A DNA stretch of 64,000 nucleotides from Clostridia bacterium (GTDB taxonomy: Bacteria > Bacillota > Clostridia > Christensenellales > CAG-138), in NCBI GenBank assembly GCA_017541305.1, contig JAFXZJ010000041.1:62001-126000 (forward strand), read 5' to 3'. Below, piece after piece: positions 1-7,031 of the stretch. Made by a program: the position numbers and the translations under genes. The stretch's first letter is position 1, and each line of letters begins with the position of its first letter. The notes below the pieces were generated by a model, which saw only the letters and a program-made list of their open reading frames with translations, searched no databases and was not told where the DNA came from.

Positions 1-25
1 TGTAAAAGGGAAGCATGCAGGCCAT

Positions 26-110
26 CGTCCCTTCCCCTGCCGAGGGGAAGGGGGACCGCGAGCGCAGAGAGCGGTGGATGAGGTGGTTGCCGGTACGCCG
101 TTAAAAAGAA
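26..110. repeat. GC-rich palindromic intergenic element
   Basis: A hairpin with an 8-bp perfect stem (CTTCCCCT/AGGGGAAG, 31-50) is followed by a second short stem (ACCGC/GCGGT, 55-75) and a purine-rich tail. The arrangement resembles dispersed intergenic repeats of gut Clostridia, but no second copy was found in this window, so calling it a repeat is inference. Confidence 0.35.
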
Positions 111-125
111 AGAGGAAATACGCAT

Positions 126-863
126 ATGATGCTGAAAGTCACGGATGATGAGACCGGCGCATTGGTTGAAGTCGAATCAAAAACCCTTGATACGCTTGAC
201 CGTTCCTTTGAAACGGAGCATTACTTATTCCACTTTGCCGCCGGCTCTCCCGCGCAGAAGGAGATAACAGCCATTGCCAAAGAACAGGAACGGGACTATT
301 CATCACTTAGAGTCCTGTTCGGATTTGATCTTCCATTCAAGATCGAATACCTGCTCACTAATTCCCCGGATGACAACGGCAAGGCGCTGAGCGAGTTGTT
401 CGAAGGGATGGAACCTTACCCCACGAACGGCCTATGCATCGGCCCGAATTACGTATTCGCGGCATATAACGATGAGGTCAAGTGCCTTGGCTGTCACGAG
501 GTAACGCATCTGTTTTCATACAGGCTGTGTATGCCGAAAAACCAGTTCTTGAGCGAAGGGCTTGCGATGTATTCCGATGGCTCATTTTGGGGAAAGTCAA
601 ACCGTGAATGGGTGCGGGAATTCCTGAACAACGGATCTTACGTATCCGTGCGCGAGCTAGCCTCCGACGAAAAGTTTTTCTCCGTCCCGACCGAGATCAC
701 TTACCCCATTGCGGGAGCGTTTGTCGGCTTTCTTATAGAAAAGCTCGGTAAAGAAAGGTTTTTTGACTCGATCTACACGTCGGACGAACCCATGCTAGGT
801 GAAATCAATGAACTGTTGGGCGAGAAAGCCGAGGAAGCATTTATTCAATATGTGTTAAACTGA
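126..863 (+). CDS. Putative zinc metallopeptidase (HExxH, gluzincin-like)
   Basis: This 245-residue protein has no signal peptide or membrane segment. Near residue 124 it carries HEVTH, a classical HExxH zinc motif, and about 20 residues later SEGLAMY, where the Glu could be the third zinc ligand as in the peptidase MA-like clan. The N-terminal half contains a surface-type YYLFHF-like strand region typical of MA-like peptidase domains. The start is set by AAAGAGGAA about 10 bases upstream; two tandem ATG codons are possible. It stands alone ahead of prfB with a short gap. Peptidase activity is inferred from the motif; the substrate is unknown. Confidence 0.6.
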   Translation: MMLKVTDDETGALVEVESKTLDTLDRSFETEHYLFHFAAGSPAQKEITAIAKEQERDYSSLRVLFGFDLPFKIEYLLTNSPDDNGKALSELFEGMEPYPTNGLCIGPNYVFAAYNDEVKCLGCHEVTHLFSYRLCMPKNQFLSEGLAMYSDGSFWGKSNREWVREFLNNGSYVSVRELASDEKFFSVPTEITYPIAGAFVGFLIEKLGKERFFDSIYTSDEPMLGEINELLGEKAEEAFIQYVLN

Positions 864-928
864 CGCGGGAAAGAACCGAAGAATGCGTCATAACAAATAA
901 CCGAAATACACCGAAAGGAAGCAATAAA

Positions 929-2024
929 ATGATCATCATGGATGAATACCGCCAGCAGCTTACGGCGGTGATTGCTGCCCTCAAGCAGGCGGGTGAATCC
1001 CTTTAAGGTCGCCGAGCTTGCCGAGGAAAAGAAACAGCTTGAAGAGCAGATGGGCCGAGAGGGCTTCTGGGACGACGTGGAAGCCGCCAACAAGACCAAC
1101 ATGCGCATGAAGTCCATCTCGTCAAAGCTCGACAAATACGATAAGCTCACCGCCATGTGCGAGGATTTCGAGGTCCTCATGGACATGGGCGAGGAGGACG
1201 AGGACATGGCCGAGGAGGTGCCGGGAGAGTTTGAAAAGCTCAATAAGGCCGTGGAGGATTTCCATCTTGCGGCGCTTTTGACCGGACCTTACGACAGTTA
1301 TAACGCGGTGCTTTCGCTCCACGCGGGCGCGGGCGGCACCGAGGCGCAGGATTGGGTCAGCATGCTCTACCGCATGTACGTCCGCTACTGCGAGAGGCAG
1401 GGCTATACTGTGAAGGAGCTGGACCTTCTTGACGGCGAGGAAGCGGGCATCAAGTCCGTCACCTTTGAGGTGCAGGGCGAGAACGCCTACGGCTATCTGA
1501 AGGCCGAAAAGGGCGTGCACAGGCTGGTCCGCATAAGCCCCTTCGATTCATCGGGAAGAAGGCACACCAGCTTCGCCTCGCTGGACGTCACACCCATACT
1601 TACCGAGGACGATAACTCCATAGAAATAAAGCCCGAGGATATAAGGATCGACACCTACCGCTCCGGCGGCGCGGGCGGTCAGAACGTAAACAAGGTCTCC
1701 TCCGCCATCCGCATCACTCACTTTGCCACGGGCATAGTGGTGCAGTGCCAGAACGAGCGCAGCCAGCTTCAGAACAAGGAAGTGGCCATGCGCATCCTCA
1801 AAGGTAAGCTCCTCGAGATAAAGGAGCGCGAGCGCATGGAGAAGATGGCCGACATAAAGGGCGAGCTGAAGAAGATCGAATGGGGCAGCCAGATACGCTC
1901 CTACGTATTCCAGCCCTATACCATGGTCAAGGATCACCGCACCGGCTGCGAGACCGGCAATATCCAGGCTGTAATGGACGGAGAGATAGACGAGTTTATT
2001 CACCAGTATCTTATTAAAATGTAA
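929..2024 (+). CDS. prfB: Peptide chain release factor 2, with +1 programmed frameshift
   Basis: RF2 releases peptides at UGA and UAA. The first 25 codons run from ATG 929 (ribosome site AAAGGAAG) to CTT TAA at 1001-1006. A +1 slip on CTTT continues into the main frame (KVAELAEEKK), which ends at 2024. The body carries the RF2 stop-recognition tripeptide SPF (RISPFDSS) and the catalytic GGQ (GGAGGQNVNK). The shift site aligns with the usual Clostridia MGDSL/shift site. Here, however, the in-frame stop is UAA rather than the usual UGA, and the strongest purine tract upstream (GGCGGG, 988-993) lies 7 bases from CTT, although GGTGA (992-996) is closer. RF2 identity is certain; regulation through the UAA site is inferred. 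Confidence 0.95.
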
Positions 2025-2042
2025 CACAGGGAGGATATGGCT

Positions 2043-4250
2043 ATGAGTACCCGGTGGTTTAAGAACATTGCGGCGCTGCTTACGGCGGTGCTTATGACCG
2101 TGCTGCCGATGGGCAGCGTGTTCTCTGGCTCGCTTGCCTCTGCCGAGGGCGAGCGAGTGCTGGAGCCGAGGATATCGGACGGTGCGCAGCTCGTTTCCGG
2201 GCCCGAAGAGCGCACGATAGCCTGTCATGAGAGCGGGAACGCGCTCGTGTTCGACGAGACCAGGCTGCTTTCCTTCACGGTCGCGTATGACGAGGGCTGG
2301 AGCGCTTCCGTCAACTACTCCGTGTTCTTTCCCGGGGACGCAAGAGCCTCCTCCTCGGTGAACGACGACGGCAGCGTCACGTTCACATTTGACGCCCGCG
2401 AGGGCGAGAGCGTTTTGCTTGAAAGCTGGGAAAGCACCGCGGTCAACGCCGCGGCTGCCGCTCTCCCCCAGCTGTGCATAGATACCGAGATCCCCTTCGA
2501 GGATATCGGCCGTGACGAGTGGGTGGATGCGAGCTTCTCGTTAAAGCTCGGCTCCAAGCAGTTCGAGAGCGGCAATTTCGAGGGCGTGGGCTCGGTCAAG
2601 GGGCGCGGCAACTCCTCGTGGGGCTATCCCAAAAAGCCCTATTCCATAAAGCTCGATAAGAAGGCCTCGCTGCTCGACATCCCCAAGACCAAGAAATACG
2701 CCATCATACCGAGCTATTACGACGGCTCGCTGATGCGCAACTATATCACCTATAAGGCGTATCAGGATCTTGAGGGCATAGGCTACGTGACCAAATGCGA
2801 ATTTGTGGACGTGTATCTCAACGGGATCTACAACGGCATCTACATACTGGTCGAAAGGATCGATATCGAAACCAGCAAGATCAATATCGAGGAGGCGACC
2901 GCGGACAACATCACCGGCGGTTACCTGATCGAAAAGGATCTGAACGGGCGCGTGGACTTTTCCGAAGATCTGTGGTTCAACTGCCCCTATTGGGCCAACC
3001 AGACCAAGGACTACTTCGTTTGCAAGGCGCCCGAGCCCGACGATCCCGAGCTGTGGGCGCAGATGCGCGCATACCTTGAGAATTACGTGCAGCTTTTGCA
3101 TGATTCCGTTATGAACGGCGAGGGCGAGCCTTATACGCATTACGTTGACACGAGCTCGTGGGTGGATTTCATAATCGTCCAGGAGATCGCCAAGAACATC
3201 GACGGCAATATGAAGACCAGCTGCTGGATGTATAAGGAGGCCGACGACGATCATCTTTACATGACCGCGCCTTGGGATTTCGATTTCGCATACGGCCGCG
3301 TGACCTGGACCAACGCCAGCGAGGAGCACAACGATTATTACGACTGTCCGCCCGCGCACACCCCCGACGGATTTATGATCCTGAACAGCTCGAATCCGTG
3401 GATGGATCATCTTTACGATAACGAGCCCGCCTTCAGGAGCGCCCTTAAGGAGCGCTATGCGGCCTACCGCCACACCGTGATAGACAATCTCTTCACGCTG
3501 ATAAACGAGCAGGCGGCGTATCTTTCCATCGTGCAGGAGGGCAACCACGATCTGTGGCCCGCAACGGGCAGCTTTGCCACGGGCGTTTCAAGGCTGCGCT
3601 CCTGGCTCACCGATCGTCTTGAATGGCTCGACGGCGAGTGGCTGACCGACGACGAGCCCGCGATCGATCTTGACGAGGCGCTCAACGTTGAGGGCGGCGA
3701 GCTGCACTTCGGCGTCGAGGACGAGGGATCGCCCTTCATCGGCGCTGAGATCGACGGGACCAAGCTTGCCCTTGCCGAAGGCGCCGGCGAGCACGGATTC
3801 TCGCTTGAGCATGAGTTTTCCGAATCGGATTCCGTATCGTTCGATTACTGCATAGAGGGAGCCGACGCCGTGCTCACGCTGCTGATCGACGGCGAGGAAG
3901 CGCTTACCGTATGCGCATCGGAATGCATACCCGAGAGGGAGCTCAACATGCAGACCGCGATCGCGGCTGTGGACGGCCCCGGTGCGCACACCCTGCGCTG
4001 GGTGTTCACCTGCGGCGAGGACGGAAGGGCGTATATCGACAACGTTCGCATCGGCCCCCGCTATATCATGGGCGACGTTGATATGAACGGCGTGATCGAT
4101 TCCACCGACGCGCTGCTTGCCCTGCGATTCGCTTTGGGCATAATAGACGATCCCATGATCGTTCAGCTGGGCGACGTAAACGGCGACGGCGCGCTGACCA
4201 CCGAGGATTCGCTGATAATACTCAGGATGGCGTTGGGGATAATCCGATAA
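2043..4250 (+). CDS. Secreted CotH-family protein with C-terminal type I dockerin
   Basis: The protein has about 735 residues. An N-terminal signal peptide (Arg/Lys, then LLTAVLMTVLPMG, ending near ASAEG) directs export. The central 170-500 region has CotH hallmarks: KGRGNSSWGYPKKPYSIKL, then FVDVYLNGIYNGIYILVERI, then an APWDFDFAYG segment. CotH proteins are atypical protein kinases or structural proteins, and many secreted clostridial members are carbohydrate-system accessories. A beta-rich module follows, then a dockerin of two F-hand repeats (GDVDMNGVIDSTDALLALR and GDVNGDGALTTEDSLIILR) that should bind a cohesin. The start at 2043 is preferred over ATG 2037 because GGGAGG lies 8 bases upstream of it. 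It is 12 bases downstream of prfB but functionally unrelated. Confidence 0.85.
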   Translation: MSTRWFKNIAALLTAVLMTVLPMGSVFSGSLASAEGERVLEPRISDGAQLVSGPEERTIACHESGNALVFDETRLLSFTVAYDEGWSASVNYSVFFPGDARASSSVNDDGSVTFTFDAREGESVLLESWESTAVNAAAAALPQLCIDTEIPFEDIGRDEWVDASFSLKLGSKQFESGNFEGVGSVKGRGNSSWGYPKKPYSIKLDKKASLLDIPKTKKYAIIPSYYDGSLMRNYITYKAYQDLEGIGYVTKCEFVDVYLNGIYNGIYILVERIDIETSKINIEEATADNITGGYLIEKDLNGRVDFSEDLWFNCPYWANQTKDYFVCKAPEPDDPELWAQMRAYLENYVQLLHDSVMNGEGEPYTHYVDTSSWVDFIIVQEIAKNIDGNMKTSCWMYKEADDDHLYMTAPWDFDFAYGRVTWTNASEEHNDYYDCPPAHTPDGFMILNSSNPWMDHLYDNEPAFRSALKERYAAYRHTVIDNLFTLINEQAAYLSIVQEGNHDLWPATGSFATGVSRLRSWLTDRLEWLDGEWLTDDEPAIDLDEALNVEGGELHFGVEDEGSPFIGAEIDGTKLALAEGAGEHGFSLEHEFSESDSVSFDYCIEGADAVLTLLIDGEEALTVCASECIPERELNMQTAIAAVDGPGAHTLRWVFTCGEDGRAYIDNVRIGPRYIMGDVDMNGVIDSTDALLALRFALGIIDDPMIVQLGDVNGDGALTTEDSLIILRMALGIIR

Positions 4251-4259
4251 ACGCAAGCA

Positions 4260-4292
4260 AACGGGCCGCGGTGCGCATCCGCGGCCTTTGTT
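4260..4292 (+). terminator. Rho-independent terminator after CotH-dockerin gene
   Basis: GGCCGCGG/CCGCGGCC stem with a 7-base loop, followed by TTTGTTTATTA. Confidence 0.75.
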
Positions 4293-4301
4293 TATTATCG
4301 C

Positions 4302-4329
4302 TTGATTCTTATGCGGCATATGCTATACT
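4302..4329 (+). promoter_or_regulatory. Sigma-A type promoter
   Basis: TTGATT (4302-4307), 16-base spacer, TATACT (4324-4329). It lies just after a terminator and 38 bases before the thioredoxin-dockerin gene. Confidence 0.6.
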
Positions 4330-4366
4330 TTTATCATACAAATGAACCTCAAAGGAGTCCGTTAAC

Positions 4367-5137
4367 ATGAAAAGATGCACAGCTTTCCTGCTCGTTCTCA
4401 CAATGGCGCTTTGCTGCTCCCCGCTGCCCGTCTTTGCGCGCACGGCCGCGCCTTCCCCGTCGCCCGCATACATACAGCCCGGCGGAAGCGCGGGAATGCC
4501 GTTCCCCGAATTCAATTCGTACGATCTTGATATGAATCCCGTCGATGACTCCGTTTTCGGCGAAGCGGATCGCACCGTTGTGGTGCTGTGGTCCGATACG
4601 TGCCCCTCCTGCCTTATGGAGCTTCGGGATTTTCAGGCTCTGAGCGAGCGCTATTCCGCCTCCTCCTCTCCGAGCATACGGGTGTTGGGCATTGCCTTCG
4701 GCGATAGGGACAGGATCGTTCAGCTGCTCGACATTTACGATATCGACTTTATGCACATCACGTTCAGTCAGTACGCCGCTTACGTTTATTTCAGCAGCAT
4801 ATTGTATTATAACGAAAACGACTGCGCGCCCATACCTCAGACCTTCCTGGTCGATCGGAACGGAATTATCTCCGCGCACGTATGGGGCAGCTTTACCGGT
4901 TTCGAAGAGCTTGAGGATTTCGCGCTTTCCGGAGGAGGCGAAGCCGGTTTGCCCGGCGACGCGGACGGCAGCGGGGTCATCGACACCACCGACGCGCTGA
5001 CGGTGCTTCGATGCGCGCTGGGCATTGCCGGCGATCCGGACGAATTCCTTGCGCTATGTGATATGGACGGCAATAAGCGGATCGACACGACCGATTCGCT
5101 GATAATACTCAGGATGGCGTTGGGTATAGCCCGATAA
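4367..5137 (+). CDS. Secreted thioredoxin/TlpA-like protein with dockerin
   Basis: The protein has 256 residues. It starts with a signal peptide (MKRCTAFLLVLTMALCCSPLPVFA). A TlpA/AhpC-type thioredoxin fold follows, with VVVLWSDTCPSCLMELRDF; CPSC is the candidate redox pair. The C-terminal 60 residues form a type I dockerin (DADGSGVIDTTDALTVLRCA, then DMDGNKRIDTTDSLIILRMA). It would be an extracellular thiol-disulfide enzyme docked on a cohesin scaffold or on the cell surface. The dockerin ends in nearly the same residues as the CotH protein upstream, which suggests the same cohesin partner. The ribosome site is AAAGGAG, 9 bases before ATG. Redox activity and partner are inferred. Confidence 0.8.
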   Translation: MKRCTAFLLVLTMALCCSPLPVFARTAAPSPSPAYIQPGGSAGMPFPEFNSYDLDMNPVDDSVFGEADRTVVVLWSDTCPSCLMELRDFQALSERYSASSSPSIRVLGIAFGDRDRIVQLLDIYDIDFMHITFSQYAAYVYFSSILYYNENDCAPIPQTFLVDRNGIISAHVWGSFTGFEELEDFALSGGGEAGLPGDADGSGVIDTTDALTVLRCALGIAGDPDEFLALCDMDGNKRIDTTDSLIILRMALGIAR

Positions 5138-5147
5138 CGCATATGAT

Positions 5148-5186
5148 AAATGAGCCGCGTAAAATTTTGCGCGGCTCATTTCATTT
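5148..5186. terminator. Bidirectional terminator between convergent genes
   Basis: AAATGAGCCGCG/CGCGGCTCATTT stem with a 10-base AT loop. T-rich on both strands, it serves the dockerin gene (+) and the K+ channel gene (-). Confidence 0.85.
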
Positions 5187-5192
5187 GCCTTG

Positions 5193-6047
5193 TCAGCTTT
5201 GCTTTTTTGCTTCCTCTGCCAGCTTGTCCAAAAGCTCGCTCCGCTCCGCTTCGGTCAGCAGCGCGGGCTCCTCTTCCTTCTTTCCGGCCTCCTCCTTCTC
5301 CTGCTCGATGCGCAGTATGCGCATGAAGCCCGCCGTCATGATGCCCGAAGGCAGGGCGATTATCGCTATGCCGAGCATCGAAGACAGTATCGTGACGAGC
5401 CTTCCGACGGAGGTGACGGGAGTGATATCGCCATAGCCCATCGTGGTGAGCGAAACCGTTGCCCAATAGACCGCGTCGAGGAAGCTCTCGAACAGATCGG
5501 GCTCTACGTTGAATATCACGAGCGCGGAGACCAGCACGTAGCCCGCTGCAAGCACGAACACCGTCAAGAGGGGCTTCTTTTCAAGCAGGAACACATCCCT
5601 TATCATATTGATGCTGCGCGAATACCTTACCGCCTTGAATATGCGGAACACTCGCAGCGTGCGCAGCAGACGGAACACCTTGAGCACGCGGAACGCGTCG
5701 CCTATCACGCTGAGGGATGGGAGTATGCACAGGAAGTCGATCAGTGCCATGGGCGTGAACGGATATATCGGGAACGATACAAGCCCCTTTTTAAGCTTGA
5801 GATCGGCGGTGAAAAGCCTGAGCAGATAGTCGAGTATGAATATCCCGGCGCAGATCTTGTCCATGATCAGGAAGAACGGGGGCTCCTCCTTGAAGGCGAG
5901 CGGGATTATGCTCACCACGATGGCCGTCATCATGAACAGGTCGTAAACGTTGGAAAGACGGTCGTCCTCCTTTGCGGTCTCGATCACCTCAAACAGCCGC
6001 CGCCTGAACGTTTCGAATTTGCCGGTGGTTTTTTCGGTCTTTTCCAT
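5193..6047 (-). CDS. Voltage-gated-type potassium channel, six membrane segments
   Basis: A 284-residue inner-membrane channel of the Kv/VIC superfamily. It has S1-S4 with an Arg/Lys-rich S4 (RVLKVFRLLRTLRVFRIFK, about 119-137), S5, a pore helix, and the selectivity filter TTMGYGD (191-197) before S6. The short C-terminal tail is Glu-rich and lacks RCK or cyclic-nucleotide domains. ATG at 6047 overlaps the TGA of the upstream TfoX-like gene (TGATG), which implies translational coupling and fixes the start. The role is probably K+ flux or membrane-potential control; gating is unknown. Confidence 0.9.
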   Translation of the reverse strand: MEKTEKTTGKFETFRRRLFEVIETAKEDDRLSNVYDLFMMTAIVVSIIPLAFKEEPPFFLIMDKICAGIFILDYLLRLFTADLKLKKGLVSFPIYPFTPMALIDFLCILPSLSVIGDAFRVLKVFRLLRTLRVFRIFKAVRYSRSINMIRDVFLLEKKPLLTVFVLAAGYVLVSALVIFNVEPDLFESFLDAVYWATVSLTTMGYGDITPVTSVGRLVTILSSMLGIAIIALPSGIMTAGFMRILRIEQEKEEAGKKEEEPALLTEAERSELLDKLAEEAKKQS

Positions 6048-6352
6048 CAGTGCAGATCCTCCGCTATAGCTTGTATTACGCATGCGGTAAACTCACCGTC
6101 GTCTATATCCGCAAGGAGCATGGGCTTTGCGCCGTCGTAAGGTATCTCCCTTGCAAGCGCGCGCCCGCAGTCCTCCGTCAGCTTAAGCGCCGATTTCGTG
6201 GGCTTGAGCAGCAGGCGGTCGTCATACACGCCGCCGACGAGTTTGCGGCGGTAATACAGCAGGTATTCGCCCATCATGGGCCGATATGAGATCCCGTCAA
6301 GCCCCGAGAGGCGGTCGAGCACGAAATCCAGATATTCCTTGGAAGAAGCCAT
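6047..6352 (-). CDS. TfoX/Sxy N-terminal domain protein
   Basis: 101 residues, starting MASSKEYLDFVLDRL and containing YRPMMGEYLLYY and GGVYDDRLLLK, the usual pattern of TfoX N-terminal (YjhX/DNA-binding-associated) single-domain proteins. The C-terminal TfoX domain of the proteobacterial competence regulator is absent. In Firmicutes these short forms have no established function. It is translationally coupled to the K+ channel gene downstream and lies 3 bases after the acetyltransferase stop, so the three form one operon. Confidence 0.75.
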   Translation of the reverse strand: MASSKEYLDFVLDRLSGLDGISYRPMMGEYLLYYRRKLVGGVYDDRLLLKPTKSALKLTEDCGRALAREIPYDGAKPMLLADIDDGEFTACVIQAIAEDLH

Positions 6353-6355
6353 TTT

Positions 6356-6985
6356 TCATCCTTTCACGAGCACGTGCCAGATATCGTTTCCCGTAAAGCC
6401 GCAGGCGCGGTAGAAATTTTCGGGCGAATCCGGGCCCTTTGCCCTGCCCGATACCGTTGCGAATTCCGCTTTGCCCGAAAGCCTTGAAAGCAGCTCCAGC
6501 ACGACGCGCTTTCCCGCGCCGCGCCTTCGAAACCCGGGAAGGGTCTGAATCCATTCGAGCGCGCCTTCGCCGGTTTCCCGGTCGAGCTCCGCTATCCCGC
6601 AGGCTGCGGGAAGGCCGGAGCTTTTTTCGCAGGCGATCACCCAAAGCGCGGGATCGAATACCGCCGATAAGCGCATGGATAAAAGCCGCTCGCGCGTGAT
6701 CCCGATATCCGCATACGAGCGGTTTATCACGTCCGCGATCAGGAGGATATCCTCCTCCCCCGCCGTACTTACGGCAAATACGGCTTCATCCGGAGCCGGG
6801 ATATCCGAAAGCCCGTGCATGAGCCTGAAATACGGCGTGTCGGCATATCCCGTGAACGCCGCGGGATCGAATTCACTGTCATGCACAACACATATCCCTT
6901 CGGGGAGCTTCAATTCCCCTGCCTTGTGATAGGGTATCGAAAGCGTGCCGCAGGGATCGCTTTTGTATCGCTCTTTCGTCAGCAT
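6356..6985 (-). CDS. GNAT-family N-acetyltransferase
   Basis: About 209 residues. The C-terminal half has a GNAT acetyl-CoA pyrophosphate loop, QTLPGFRRRGAGKRVVLELL (R-x-x-G-x-G/A type), followed by a FYRACGF segment typical of the last GNAT strands. The N-terminal 90 residues are not recognised and may be a second, degenerate GNAT half. An ATG at 6985 is chosen; a TTG in frame lies at 6991. No clear ribosome site is visible because the start lies against a terminator-like hairpin, so expression may rely on readthrough from pheT. The substrate is unknown. Confidence 0.7.
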   Translation of the reverse strand: MLTKERYKSDPCGTLSIPYHKAGELKLPEGICVVHDSEFDPAAFTGYADTPYFRLMHGLSDIPAPDEAVFAVSTAGEEDILLIADVINRSYADIGITRERLLSMRLSAVFDPALWVIACEKSSGLPAACGIAELDRETGEGALEWIQTLPGFRRRGAGKRVVLELLSRLSGKAEFATVSGRAKGPDSPENFYRACGFTGNDIWHVLVKG

Positions 6986-6989
6986 AGTC

Positions 6990-7022
6990 AAAGGCGGGAA
7001 GGCTTAGTGCGCCTTCCCGCGG
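6990..7022 (-). terminator. Terminator-like hairpin after pheT
   Basis: GCGGGAAGGC (6994-7003) pairs with GCCTTCCCGC (7011-7020). On the minus strand it is followed by CTTTGACT, a weak U tract, so it may be partial and allow readthrough. Confidence 0.6.
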
Positions 7023-7031
7023 TGTGAACGC

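Noticed and set aside
929..1010. prfB as a broken gene or sequencing error
   Set aside because: The short first frame ends exactly at the family's known shift position and has a start with ribosome site, so a programmed shift is more likely. The UAA remains to be confirmed.
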